Of a stretch of DNA of 64,000 nt, positions 27,004-35,564 are shown piece by piece. Position numbers and translations under genes: made by a program. Within the stretch, counting starts at the first letter, position 1. The number at the start of each line of letters is the position of its first letter. Under the pieces are notes generated by a model that did no database searches, was not told where the DNA came from, and saw nothing but the letters and a program-made list of their open reading frames with translations. The DNA comes from Micromonospora sp. MP36 (lineage in GTDB: Bacteria > Actinomycetota > Actinomycetes > Mycobacteriales > Micromonosporaceae), in contig NZ_VSFA01000039.1 of NCBI RefSeq assembly GCF_008119785.1, forward strand, positions 1 to 64,000, given 5' to 3'.

Positions 27004-27594
27004 TCACCGTCGCGGCTTCGAGCAGGTCAACTTGTCCTCCCAGGCGAGGCCGAAGGCGACAACCCCGCCATCCGGCTCGACCACTTGGATTACCACCACC
27101 GACCCGGGCTTCATGGCCGCCGGGTCGATCACCACGACGACCTCGTCGGGCTGCTGCTTTGTCGACGGGAAGACCGCCCCCATGTTGCGCGGGGCCGGGA
27201 CCGAATTGCACATCGTGCCATCGGTCGTGACCTTCGCCCGCACCCCGGCGTCGGCGAGCGCCTTGCGCAGGGCGTCCGGGTCGGCGAGTTGCTTCCTCGA
27301 CAGCGTCAGGGCCACGGTGCCGTTGGGATTGCTGACCAACGAGAACGCGGCCGGGTGCATGGGGGTCGTGGCGGCCGGCCGCTGCGCGGTCGGCGGCGCG
27401 CCCGGCCCCGAGCCGGCCAGCGACGGCACGCCCACCGCCAGCCCGGCGGCGAGCGCCACCGCGGCCATGGTTACCACGCCCGCCCGGCGCCGGCGGCGCG
27501 CATTGCCCGCGGCGACGATCTCCTCCGCCGGCCGCTGCATGTCCAGGCCGGACAGCCCGTTCGACACCGCATTCAGTACATCTTCGTCTCGCAC
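27004..27594 (-). CDS. membrane protein partner of an ECF sigma factor
   Basis: A 196-residue protein with a cytoplasmic N-terminus of about 38 residues (DVLNAVSNGLSGLDMQRPAEE and a RRRRR stop-transfer run). One membrane helix (about 40-60), a Pro/Ala linker and an exported domain (about 82-196) with two cysteines follow. It lies 11 nt behind the sigma gene and starts at GTG 27594 with AGGAGAACGAAC upstream. The layout is that of an anti-sigma factor. There is no HxxxCxxC zinc motif, so it would be an atypical one; that role is inferred from position. Confidence 0.75.
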   Translation of the reverse strand: MRDEDVLNAVSNGLSGLDMQRPAEEIVAAGNARRRRRAGVVTMAAVALAAGLAVGVPSLAGSGPGAPPTAQRPAATTPMHPAAFSLVSNPNGTVALTLSRKQLADPDALRKALADAGVRAKVTTDGTMCNSVPAPRNMGAVFPSTKQQPDEVVVVIDPAAMKPGSVVVIQVVEPDGGVVAFGLAWEDKLTCSKPRR

Positions 27595-27605
27595 GTTCGT
27601 TCTCC

Positions 27606-28103
27606 TCAGCTTTTGGCAGGGGCGAGTTGGCCGCGCAGCGTCGCGACGGCTCGCGAAAGGTGAGCGGCGACAGTTCCCGCGGCGATGCCGAGCACCTCAG
27701 CGGTGGCACGGGTGTCCAGGTCGAGGAAGACCCGCAACGCGACCACCTCGCGTTGTCGGGCGGGCAACTGCCGCAACGCCGCCATCAGCGTCGGGTCCAC
27801 GCCGCCCGGGTCCCGGTCGACCACCACGTCGTGCACGTCGGCCAGGGCGACCTCCCGGCGCCGTCGCCGCCACGCCGACACCCTCGCGTTCAGGGCGGTA
27901 CGGACCACCCATCCCTGCGGGGCCGGGTGCCGGCTGACCTTCCGCCAGGACATCCAGGCCCTGGTGAAAGCCTCCGCCACCAGGTCCTCAGCGCCCTGGC
28001 GATCACCGGTCGCCGCCACCACCGCCTTCAGGCAGGCGGCACGGTGGAGCCGGTAGAACTCTGCGAACTGTGCGTGCTCACGTCCCACGTGCCGTACACG
28101 CAT
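27606..28103 (-). CDS. ECF (SigE/SigM-type) sigma factor
   Basis: A 165-residue ECF sigma factor. Region 2 (about 12-75) has QFAEFYRLHRAACLKAVVAATGD, GAEDLVAEAFTRAWMSW and the melting segment PQGWVVRTALNARVSAWRRR. Region 4 (about 105-160) has LPARQREVVALRVFLDLDTRATAEVLGIAAGTVAAHLSRAVATL. It is co-transcribed with the membrane partner at 27004. The assigned start ATG 28103 has only a distant AAGGG; GTG codons at residues 3 and 6 are possible. Confidence 0.92.
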   Translation of the reverse strand: MRVRHVGREHAQFAEFYRLHRAACLKAVVAATGDRQGAEDLVAEAFTRAWMSWRKVSRHPAPQGWVVRTALNARVSAWRRRRREVALADVHDVVVDRDPGGVDPTLMAALRQLPARQREVVALRVFLDLDTRATAEVLGIAAGTVAAHLSRAVATLRGQLAPAKS

Positions 28104-28371
28104 CAGAGCGCCGGCACCCTTACCGCCCGGCCGAATTCGGCGAGAAAATTTTGCCGGTGTGCGAGCGGCATCCGAGGGTGCGGTCGCCGTTCACATCTCG
28201 GAACAACGCCGGAGGGCGGACCGGGTTCGCGCGGTGGTACCGCCGCCACAACCGCCAACCAACGACAAGAATCTCCGTGGGGCGGCCGTACCTGCACCTC
28301 GTCGCAACGTCTAGTGTGCATGTCCCGTAGCAGGCCAGGCCGCGTGCCTGACGGAGAAGGGCGGTGGCGCG

Positions 28372-28983
28372 GTGAGGACCAGCCGGCTGGAGGCGTTCAG
28401 CGATGGCGTGCTCGCCATCATCATCACGATCATGGTGCTTGAGCTGAAGGTGCCAGAGGGTCACAGCTTCTCCGACCTCGTCCACACCAGCGGCCTCGGG
28501 CTGCTGACGTATCTCCTCAGCTTCGTCTATGTGGGCATCTACTGGAACAACCACCACCACATGTTCCATCTTGTGCAGCGGGTCAGGGGCGGGGTGCTGT
28601 GGGCGAACCTGGCGTTGCTGTTCTGCCTCTCGCTGTTCCCGTTCACGACGGCCTGGATGGACGACTCAAGGTTCGAGCGAACCCCGGTCGTCATCTACGG
28701 TCTGAACCTGTTCGCCGCGGCCATCGCCTACTTCGTGCTCCAGACGGTGATCATTCACCAGCAGGGACCAGAGTCGCCGCTGCGGCGAGCCATCGGCACC
28801 GACGTCAAGGGCAAAGTCTCCCCGGTGTTCTACACCGTCGGGATCCTCAGCGCCCTGCTTGTCCCGGGCGGGCATGTCGGAGTGGGCATTGCCCTGGCCT
28901 GCTTCGTCGCCGTGGCGATCATGTGGGTCGTCCCCGACCGCCGCATCGACCGGGTGATCCGTCAGCACGAAACCCAGGGCTGA
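28372..28983 (+). CDS. TMEM175-family potassium channel
   Basis: A 203-residue membrane protein with six predicted helices. The N-terminal RLEAFSDGVLAIIITIMVLE is the RxxxFSDG signature of bacterial TMEM175 (DUF1211) channels. The hydrophobic residues following it line the pore in known structures. FVYVGIYWNNHHHMFH and NLALLFCLSLFPF are also typical. Bacterial forms are K+ leak channels with two repeats per pair of subunits. GTG 28372 has AGAAGGG about 11 nt upstream. The first copy of the 182-bp repeat flanking the IS starts 36 bp after the stop. Confidence 0.9.
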   Translation: MRTSRLEAFSDGVLAIIITIMVLELKVPEGHSFSDLVHTSGLGLLTYLLSFVYVGIYWNNHHHMFHLVQRVRGGVLWANLALLFCLSLFPFTTAWMDDSRFERTPVVIYGLNLFAAAIAYFVLQTVIIHQQGPESPLRRAIGTDVKGKVSPVFYTVGILSALLVPGGHVGVGIALACFVAVAIMWVVPDRRIDRVIRQHETQG

Positions 28984-29019
28984 GGAGCGCACAAGTTCTG
29001 GGCGCTCCGTGCGGCGGGA

Positions 29020-29201
29020 TCCGCCCCATCCGCGACCTCGGGCGACTTGTCTGTGGCCGGCCGCTGGCGGCAGTCCTCGGCAACCGGCATCCGCCACTGA
29101 ACTGCTCATCAACGCCCTTTCCTGGTGTGCAAAGCGTGCAGCGTTGCAGGGCGTAGGGCTCGGATTGCAGTCAGGGACCTGTGCAATCACGCGGTCTAAT
29201 T
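29020..29201 (+). repeat. 182-bp direct repeat, left copy, flanking the IS element
   Basis: Base-for-base identical to 30909-31090. The repeat begins TCCGCCCCATCC and ends GCGGTCTAATT, and the IS element starts at the very next base. It is best explained as a target-site duplication. Confidence 0.9.
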
Positions 29202-30908
29202 CCCGACTTGGCTCACGGTTGGCTGATTCTGGGGCCTGCGAGGCTGTGACCTGGGGTGTTGCGTCGGGAGGCACGCACTAAATGGGTCGGGTTCTATCGT
29301 GTCGGCTGTGGCGTACGTGCGGACGGTGAAGACGGCGTCCGGAGCGCGGGCGGTGCAGATCGTGCACTCCGAGCGGCGGGCTCGCGGGATATCGAGCACA
29401 TCGGGTCCGCGCACACGGATGCGGACCTGGAACTGCTGAAGGCGGTGGCTCGGCAGCGGATGGCCGTGGGGCAGGGCGAGTTGGATCTGCGTCTGCCGAG
29501 CAGCCCGGCCAACGGGGGTGACCCGTTGCCGATCACGTCCACGAGGGCCGGGCACCTGTTGGATGCTTTGGGCCGCGGGTACGACGCCCTGGGGTTCGCC
29601 GCGGCGGCCGAGCAGGACGAGGTGTTCAAGGCGTTGGTCCTGGCCCGGATAATTGACCCGACCAGCAAACTCGACTCGGTGCGGGTGTTGGACGAGGCCG
29701 GCGCGTGGGCGCCGTCGTACGCGACGATCAAGCGGCGGTTGCGGCTGTATGCCACGGGAGGCAAGGCTTCCGGGGCCGGCGAGAAGACCGAGGGCGTGCC
29801 GGTCGAGGACGGCGCTGAGCCGACGTGTGATCCGGCTGGTGGCCCGTGGCGGGCGCGGCTGGCCCGCGCCTGCGCCGAGCATGTGCGCCTCGGGCCGGCG
29901 ACGTTCCTGCTCTACGACGTCACGACGTTGTACTTCGAGGCCGACGAAGGTGACGGGTTCCGTGAGCCTGGCTTCAGCAAGGAGAGGCGTCTCGAACCGC
30001 AGATCACCGTCGGTCTGCTCACCGACGGGTCGGGATTCCCGCTGATGGTGCATGCGTTTGAGGGCAACCGGGCCGAGACCACCACCATGATGCCGGTCCT
30101 ACGGGCCTTCCTCGACGCACACCGCCTGTCGGATGTCACCGTCATCGCCGACGCGGGGATGGTGTCGGAGGCGAACAAACGCGCGATCGAACAGGCTGGG
30201 CTGTCGTTCATTCTCGGCGCCCGCCTTCCCGACGTGCCCTACGTCGTCACAGAATGGCGCGACGCCCACCCCGACGCCGAGATCCCCGACGGGCACGTGT
30301 TCGTCCAGCCGTGGCCGGCCGGCCACGGCGACAAACGCCGCGACCACACCATCTTCTACCAGTACCGGGCTGACCGGGCCCGACGCACCCTTCGGGGTAT
30401 CGACACCCAGGTCGCCAAGGCCGAGAATGCCGTCGCCGGCAAAACAGCGGTCAAGCGGAACCGGTACGTACGCCTGACCGGAGCGACCAAGAGCGTGAAC
30501 CGGGCCCTGGAGGCCAAGAACCGGGCCCTGGCCGGCATCAAGGGCTACGTCACCAACCTCCCGAACCCGGACCCGCAGCAGGTGATCGGCGCCTACAGCC
30601 GGCTGCTACAGGTGGAGAAGTCCTTCCGGATGTCCAAGACGGACCTGGCTGCCCGGCCGATCTACCACCACACCCGCGAGTCGATCGAAGCCCACCTGAC
30701 CATCGTGTTCGCCGCCCTGGCCGTGTCCCGCTGGATCGAGAACACCACCGGCTGGACCATCAAACGCTTCGTCACCACCGCCCGCCGCTACCGCACCATC
30801 CAGATCCAAGCCGGCGACCACACGATCACCGCAGCCGACCCCATACCCGCCGAGCTCCAAGCCGCCCTCGACGTCATCCAAGGCACGCACTAAATGAGCC
30901 AAGTCGGG
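29202..30908 (+). mobile_element. IS1634-family insertion sequence (1707 bp)
   Basis: The element is delimited by a perfect 14-bp terminal inverted repeat, CCCGACTTGGCTCA at 29202-29215 and its complement at 30895-30908. It contains one DDE transposase gene nearly filling its length. A 16-bp sequence AGGCACGCACTAAATG occurs in the left subterminal region (29269-29284) and again at the right end (30881-30896). Both ends abut identical 182-bp direct repeats, far longer than the 4-10 bp duplications of most insertion sequences. Long, variable duplications are a reported property of IS1634 itself. Confidence 0.9.
29299..30893 (+). pseudogene. IS1634-type DDE transposase with a one-base frameshift
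   Basis: The family N-terminus starts at GTG 29299 (VSAVAYVRTVKTASG, then AVQIVHSERR). At about 29377-29381 the frame slips by one base and continues as SRDIEHIGSAHTDADLELLK to the stop at 30891-30893. Adding one G to the GGG run restores the expected RRGSRDIEHIG. The catalytic region is otherwise intact: LLYDVTTLYFEAD (first D), VTVIADAGMVSEANK (second D) and LLQVEKSFRMSKTDL (E). The long downstream open frame starting at 29256 has an N-terminus unrelated to the family. The gene is either inactivated or carries a sequencing error; a programmed shift is less likely because no slippery A-run is present. Confidence 0.8.
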
Positions 30909-31090
30909 TCCGCCCCATCCGCGACCTCGGGCGACTTGTCTGTGGCCGGCCGCTGGCGGCAGTCCTCGGCAACCGGCATCCGCCACTGAACTGCTCATCA
31001 ACGCCCTTTCCTGGTGTGCAAAGCGTGCAGCGTTGCAGGGCGTAGGGCTCGGATTGCAGTCAGGGACCTGTGCAATCACGCGGTCTAATT
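30909..31090 (+). repeat. 182-bp direct repeat, right copy, flanking the IS element
   Basis: Identical to 29020-29201. It begins immediately after the right inverted repeat of the IS. Sequence after 31090 is unrelated to that after 29201, because the left copy is followed by the IS itself. Confidence 0.9.
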
Positions 31091-31151
31091 GCACATTCCG
31101 AATGCCGAGCAAGCACCCGTGTGGCCGAAACCAGCGGCTACAGGGGCCACA

Positions 31152-31209
31152 TGGACGCGCGGAAGAGAACCCTGAATTTAATCACCAGGGCTCTCTTCCG
31201 CATCCGTCC
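31152..31209 (-). terminator. long hairpin terminator of the protease/lipoprotein operon
   Basis: Arms GCGGAAGAGA-ACCCTG and CAGGGC-TCTCTTCCGC pair with one mismatch around an AT-rich loop (AATTTAATCAC). Outer TGGACG/CGTCCA bases extend the stem. It starts 3 nt beyond the minus-strand lipoprotein stop at 31212. Confidence 0.8.
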
Positions 31210-31211
31210 AC

Positions 31212-31748
31212 CTAACTCCTAAGATCTGCCGATCTTGGGTCAACCGTGGTAGGCAATTCCGTAGCCACACCAACGTTTCGGTAGACTCCATCCCGGAGCT
31301 CGAATATTCCCTGGTCGCCAGTAATCGTGAAGCGACCAGTGCTGTCATTCGGCTCAAGATGAAAGGGACTGACAAAAAGTAGGTAATCCTTGCCAGCCCT
31401 CAGCAGTGGAGAGGTCAACGGAGAGGGCACAGCACTCGTACCGAATTGTTGAATGGAGAGGCGACTGGAGTCCGTTGATCCAGAAATAACAGACTTGACC
31501 TCAACTTGCGTGATGGTGATCGGTATGCCGTTGAGATCCCCCGTCGAGGCCGATGTCGGGGATACAACAACTACGGCGCTGCTGTCCTTACGCAGTTCGG
31601 AGATCGAGCGGTAGGTAACAGACCGGCTAACGTTAATTTTCGAGTCCTGTGTGCCGTTGGCCTGAGTGCCCATACCGCAGGCCGCAACAAGCGGACCCAT
31701 AAGAACGAGCGAGGTTAACACGAGAATCGTGCTTTTTCTGAGGCTCAT
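31212..31748 (-). CDS. putative lipoprotein downstream of a metalloprotease
   Basis: A 178-residue exported lipoprotein. The signal peptide MSLRKSTILVLTSLVLMGPL ends in the lipobox LVAAC with Cys24. The mature part is beta-rich and hydrophilic (SVTYRSISELRKDSSAVVVV, LLRAGKDYLLFVSPF, ITGDQGIFELRDGVYRNVG). It resembles actinobacterial proteins that pair with secreted proteases, but I do not recognise a named family. ATG 31748 has a poor ribosome-binding site. It lies 32 nt behind the metalloprotease and shares a terminator, so it is co-transcribed. GC and codon bias are lower than in most of the window. Confidence 0.8.
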   Translation of the reverse strand: MSLRKSTILVLTSLVLMGPLVAACGMGTQANGTQDSKINVSRSVTYRSISELRKDSSAVVVVSPTSASTGDLNGIPITITQVEVKSVISGSTDSSRLSIQQFGTSAVPSPLTSPLLRAGKDYLLFVSPFHLEPNDSTGRFTITGDQGIFELRDGVYRNVGVATELPTTVDPRSADLRS

Positions 31749-31780
31749 CACAGACGGTCGCCCCCATGTCGTGACCCCAA

Positions 31781-32356
31781 TTAGTACAGGAAGTTCACGC
31801 CGTCGATGTCGCCTGCCCGAGGAGTTGTCAGTCTGCAGACGTCGTAGCGGGTATAGGTGTCGGGCTGCATGATCGGCACATTCGTACAAGAACCTGCGGA
31901 AGAGTGTGCTAAACCAAGTGCATGACCCAGCTCGTGAACCATAACGCTCTGACGCTTTGCGCTTGAATAGCCGTCAGTGTAGTAGGAGTTCCACCAAGTG
32001 ACGAGGCCGATACTCCACAAGCCACTCGATCCGCAACTGGGATTGTTTTGGTTGCCATCGAGGGTGATGCCGTCATAACCCGAATTGCCGAAGTTTCCGT
32101 TGGCGATGGTGATGTTGGCACCCGACGTGACCTTAGTGAGCGAAACCGGCGTCGACGTGTTCGTCCATGCATTTGCGCTAGCCGTCGCAACGCTAGCATA
32201 ACCGGACGTTGTGGTGCTGTCCTTCCATTTTAGGGCTGGGGTAGAGAACTTGCAGCCCAGGAGGGCGTAGGCTGAGGCTGGGGAAGCGGGAGTTAGTACA
32301 CCGCCGACGACGACCGCAGCAGCTACTGCCACCGAGCCAAGTTTACGTAGATTCAT
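31781..32356 (-). CDS. secreted matrixin-like zinc metalloprotease
   Basis: A 191-residue secreted protease. A signal peptide (about 1-29, ending SPASA-YA) precedes a compact catalytic domain. The zinc site HELGHALGLAH (141-151, HExxHxxGxxH) and a downstream PIMQP Met-turn (Met163) are those of metzincins, close to M10 matrixins. Four cysteines in the mature part may form disulfides. ATG 32356 has AGAAGGG upstream; the longer frame to 32395 lacks such a site. It is co-transcribed with the lipoprotein at 31212. Lower GC and Asn/Ser/Thr-rich composition set it apart from the neighbours and suggest recent gain, next to the IS element. Confidence 0.9.
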   Translation of the reverse strand: MNLRKLGSVAVAAAVVVGGVLTPASPASAYALLGCKFSTPALKWKDSTTTSGYASVATASANAWTNTSTPVSLTKVTSGANITIANGNFGNSGYDGITLDGNQNNPSCGSSGLWSIGLVTWWNSYYTDGYSSAKRQSVMVHELGHALGLAHSSAGSCTNVPIMQPDTYTRYDVCRLTTPRAGDIDGVNFLY

Positions 32357-32379
32357 GGAGACCCTTCTATGGTAGTGAT

Positions 32380-32394
32380 TGTCAGATCTTGACA
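32380..32394. promoter_or_regulatory. inverted repeat TGTCA-GATCT-TGACA upstream of the metalloprotease
   Basis: A 15-bp repeat with perfect 5-bp arms lies 24 bp upstream of the protease start in an AT-rich stretch. It is a possible operator or promoter element. The rest of the 32357-32649 gap shows no gene. Confidence 0.35.
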
Positions 32395-32649
32395 TGATAA
32401 TCCAACGTCGTCAATGACTAAGCGACGTCTCGTAACCTCGGGTCGCCCGGCTCTGCTCTGCGCAGCAGATTGGTCGATGTCCGCTAGGAAGAAGGGCTTG
32501 ACCAGGCGGGCGGGGCCGCCGGTGCCCGACGACCTGGCGCGACGACTCACATCCATCGAGTTTGAGACAATCAACAGGCCCGCACACGTGGCCAATCGCC
32601 GGCACCCAGCAGCAAGGAGTGCGGACGGCTGGAACGATCGGCCAGACCT

Positions 32650-33417
32650 TCAGCTCAGCTCGAAATGCACCGTGCGGCCGGTCTTCGCCCGCCCGAGCCG
32701 GTGCATCAACGGCACGAGCACCCCGTGCAGCATCGGGTGCTTGCGTACGAGCGCCCGGCTGGCCGCCCGATACTCCGCCCCGCTCAACCGCCGCGCCACC
32801 GCCTCCACGGCCGGCCCGGTCGGCTTCCCCAACGCCGTCGACGGCGCCACGGTCACCCGCGGGTTGTTGCAGAGCCGCCTGGTCTTCCACGCCTTCTCGA
32901 AGCTGCGCACGTACGCCCGCTCCCCCGCCACCGCGATGCTCACCGCCGTCGGCACGGCCGTCCCGTCCCGCCTGTACGTCGTGAGCACGACCGTCTTCTG
33001 CCGCACCAGCGGCGCCCAGGCCGCATCCGGCGCGGAGTCGACATACCCGACCACCCAGCCGAGCTGCCGCAGCCGGGCGACCAGCCCGGCCAGCGCCAGG
33101 ACCGCCAACAACCCGACCGTCCAGGTCTGCGCCGCGCTGCCGCCGAGGTGCGCGTCGATCACGTGCGACACCGTGTGCGCGACCCCGCCGACCAGGTAGC
33201 CGGCGAGCGCCACGGACAGGGCGTCCGCCCAGATCAGCGCCAGCAGCAAGGTCGCCCCGATGCCGAGCTGGAACGCCCCCACGTCGTGCACGAAGTGCTC
33301 GTGCGGCGGGAAACCCACCGCCGAGCTGAACGAGTCCGGGGACATCAACGCCCACACCCCGGCCACCAGCGACGCCGCGCCGAGCAGCGCGGCCACCGCG
33401 CGTACCAGTGCTCTCAT
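32650..33417 (-). CDS. membrane domain fused to a PPOX-class F420-dependent oxidoreductase
   Basis: A 255-residue fusion. The N-terminal half (about 1-120) has four hydrophobic helices with AVGFPPHEHFVHDVGAFQLGIG, a DUF4267-like membrane domain. The C-terminal half (about 130-255) is a split-barrel flavin/F420 domain of the Rv2061 type: LVRQKTVVLTTYRRDGTAVPT, RSFEKAWKTRRLCNNPRVTV and LGKPTGPAVEAVARRL. The expected activity is F420H2-dependent reduction next to the membrane. The chosen start is ATG 33417; an in-frame TTG at 33480 has no better site. The fusion itself is uncommon in my knowledge of the family. Confidence 0.88.
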   Translation of the reverse strand: MRALVRAVAALLGAASLVAGVWALMSPDSFSSAVGFPPHEHFVHDVGAFQLGIGATLLLALIWADALSVALAGYLVGGVAHTVSHVIDAHLGGSAAQTWTVGLLAVLALAGLVARLRQLGWVVGYVDSAPDAAWAPLVRQKTVVLTTYRRDGTAVPTAVSIAVAGERAYVRSFEKAWKTRRLCNNPRVTVAPSTALGKPTGPAVEAVARRLSGAEYRAASRALVRKHPMLHGVLVPLMHRLGRAKTGRTVHFELS

Positions 33418-33515
33418 GCCGGTGGGACGGGCCCGCGGCCGGCGATGTGACGTGCCATGACGGTGTGACGCCGTTTCCAACGGATTGATCTACAACGGGG
33501 GACGGAGGACGCCTG

Positions 33516-35513
33516 ATGGCGCGCACATCCCTGCGACGACTCGGCATCGCCCTGGTGGCGGCGCTCGTCGCGGTAACCCAACTGACCGCAACGCCGGCAC
33601 AGGCCGGGCCGGCGATCTACCCGCCACCGGCGACGAGCGCCGCAGCAGTCTCCTCCACCCAGATCCGAGTGAGCTGGCAGGCCGCCCCGCAGGCGTCCGC
33701 CTACCGGATCTCCCGATCGACCGGGTCAAGCGGCCCCTACACCCAGGTCGGCAGCAGCACCGGCCTGGAATTCCTGGACTCCGGGCTCGCCCCGGCCACC
33801 ACCTACTACTACGTCGTGCAGGCCGAGTACCGCAACAAGCTGTCCGGCCAGTCGCCGCAGGCCAGCGCCACCACCCTCCCGGTGCTGCCCGCACCCACCG
33901 GCCTCCGGCTCACCGGCACGCCGTCGACCATGGATCTCACCTGGACGGCGGTGACCGGCGCGGCCCGCTACGAGATCTGGCGCCACCACCCAATCGACGG
34001 GGACACGCTGATCACCTCGACCACCACAACCTCCTTCCGGGAGACCGGGCGGACGGACGGGTACTACTACCAGTACAAGGTGCGGGCGCTGACCGACAGC
34101 GGCGCGGCCGGGCCGTTCGCGTCCGGATCGGCGTACAGCGGGCCGGCGACGTCCACCACGATCGCCGTCAACCCGACCCGGTCCGAGCAGGGCCAGTGGG
34201 TGGCGCTGTCGGCGCGGGTCAGCCGGGCCGACGGGGCCGAGCCGTGGGGCAAGGTGGTCTTCGTCTCCGGCAGCGAGGTCGTCGGCCAGGCCGACCTCTG
34301 GCACGGGTACGGCGCGGTGGTGATCACCCCGAAGTCGAGCTCAATGACCTACTACGCCCGGTTCGAGGGCTACGGCGGCATGTCCAACAACGGGGGCAGC
34401 TCGTCGGCCGATGTACCGCTCCAGGTGGACCCGGCGTACGGGAAGGTGTCCTTCGGCCCGGCCGAGGCGGCCGAAGTGGGCTCGACCGAGACGGCGATCG
34501 CCGCCGGCGACCTCACCGGTGACGGGCTCACCGACGTCGTGCTCACCACGGGCATCCAGGCCGACGCCGGGGACCTGAACCACTCCGTCTACCTCTACGT
34601 CCAACTGCCCGAGCACCGGCTCGCCGCGCCCGTCCGATACGCCACGACCGTGCCGACCGGCGGCAGCATGGTCCCGGTCATCGCCGACGTCGACGCGGAC
34701 GGGCGCAACGAACTTCTTGTCGCCTCCGGCGACGGGCTCGACCTGTACCGCCAGTCCGCCGGCGGCCTGTCCGCCCCCGTGGCGTTGCCGTTCGGCGCGG
34801 CCCTGGGCGACGTGCACGCCGTCGACCTTGACCGGGACGGCCAGCTCGACCTGGTGGCAACCATCAACGAGTCGGTGCTGGTGCGCTACGGCACCGCTGC
34901 AGGCGAGTTCACCGCGCCGGTCACCGTGGCCACCCCGCTGTCCGGCTCGGTCCTGGGCATCGCCGACGTGACCGGCGGCCCCGGCCTGGACCTGGTACGC
35001 CTGGACGGACGGCAGGTCATCGTCGTCGAGCAGACGTCGGCGCGCACCTTCGCCCCGCCGTCCGGCATTCCCATGCCGCAGGGACAGGAAATCGACGCAC
35101 GATCCCTCGCGGCCGGCGACGTGACCGGCGACGGGCGGGCCGACGTGGTACTCACCGTCACCGGCAACATGCCGGACCCGCGGATCTCCGTCCTCACCCA
35201 CGACACCGCCGGGACGCTCGGCACCTGGCAGATCTACGTCTCCTACGACATGCCCGAACCGCTGGTCCTGGAGGACATGGACGGCGACTCGCGCCTGGAC
35301 GTGGTGATCGCGCACGGCGGCTGGTACCGGGTGGGGGTGATGCTCCAGCGACCCGACGGCCGGCTGGGCCGGGAGCAGCTGGGCTCCAACCCGTACTACG
35401 CGACCCACTACGAGCACCGGGGCCTGGCGGTCGGCGACATCAACAACGACGGGCACAAGGACGTGCTGCTGGCCGACTACAACAACGGCCTCGTGGTGAT
35501 TCCCGGGGCGTGA
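33516..35513 (+). CDS. secreted FN3 / Ig-like / FG-GAP repeat protein
   Basis: A 665-residue secreted protein. A signal peptide (1-30, ending TPAQA-GP) is followed by two fibronectin type III domains (about 37-125 and 128-218), an Ig-like beta domain (about 220-308), and a C-terminal beta-propeller of VCBS/FG-GAP repeats (about 325-665). The repeats carry DxDxDG-type calcium loops such as DVDADGRNELL, DLDRDGQLDLV, DMDGDSRLDVV and DINNDGHKDVL. It is probably a carbohydrate- or cell-surface-binding protein; no catalytic domain is visible. ATG 33516 follows GGAGG. A bidirectional terminator follows the stop. Confidence 0.9.
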   Translation: MARTSLRRLGIALVAALVAVTQLTATPAQAGPAIYPPPATSAAAVSSTQIRVSWQAAPQASAYRISRSTGSSGPYTQVGSSTGLEFLDSGLAPATTYYYVVQAEYRNKLSGQSPQASATTLPVLPAPTGLRLTGTPSTMDLTWTAVTGAARYEIWRHHPIDGDTLITSTTTTSFRETGRTDGYYYQYKVRALTDSGAAGPFASGSAYSGPATSTTIAVNPTRSEQGQWVALSARVSRADGAEPWGKVVFVSGSEVVGQADLWHGYGAVVITPKSSSMTYYARFEGYGGMSNNGGSSSADVPLQVDPAYGKVSFGPAEAAEVGSTETAIAAGDLTGDGLTDVVLTTGIQADAGDLNHSVYLYVQLPEHRLAAPVRYATTVPTGGSMVPVIADVDADGRNELLVASGDGLDLYRQSAGGLSAPVALPFGAALGDVHAVDLDRDGQLDLVATINESVLVRYGTAAGEFTAPVTVATPLSGSVLGIADVTGGPGLDLVRLDGRQVIVVEQTSARTFAPPSGIPMPQGQEIDARSLAAGDVTGDGRADVVLTVTGNMPDPRISVLTHDTAGTLGTWQIYVSYDMPEPLVLEDMDGDSRLDVVIAHGGWYRVGVMLQRPDGRLGREQLGSNPYYATHYEHRGLAVGDINNDGHKDVLLADYNNGLVVIPGA

Positions 35514-35519
35514 CGCGAC

Positions 35520-35556
35520 GGCGGGCGGTACCGGCGCAACACCGGTGCCGCCCGCC
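35520..35556. terminator. bidirectional hairpin terminator
   Basis: A 15-bp stem (GGCGGGCGGTACCGG with one G:U pair) around loop CGCAACA lies 6 nt after the secreted protein stop and 8 nt from the convergent DGPF gene stop. Confidence 0.85.
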
Positions 35557-35564
35557 CTCTCCGC

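Noticed and set aside
29256..29298. The upstream start of the long transposase open frame
   Set aside because: The N-terminus read from there does not match the family. The genuine N-terminus is in another frame from GTG 29299.
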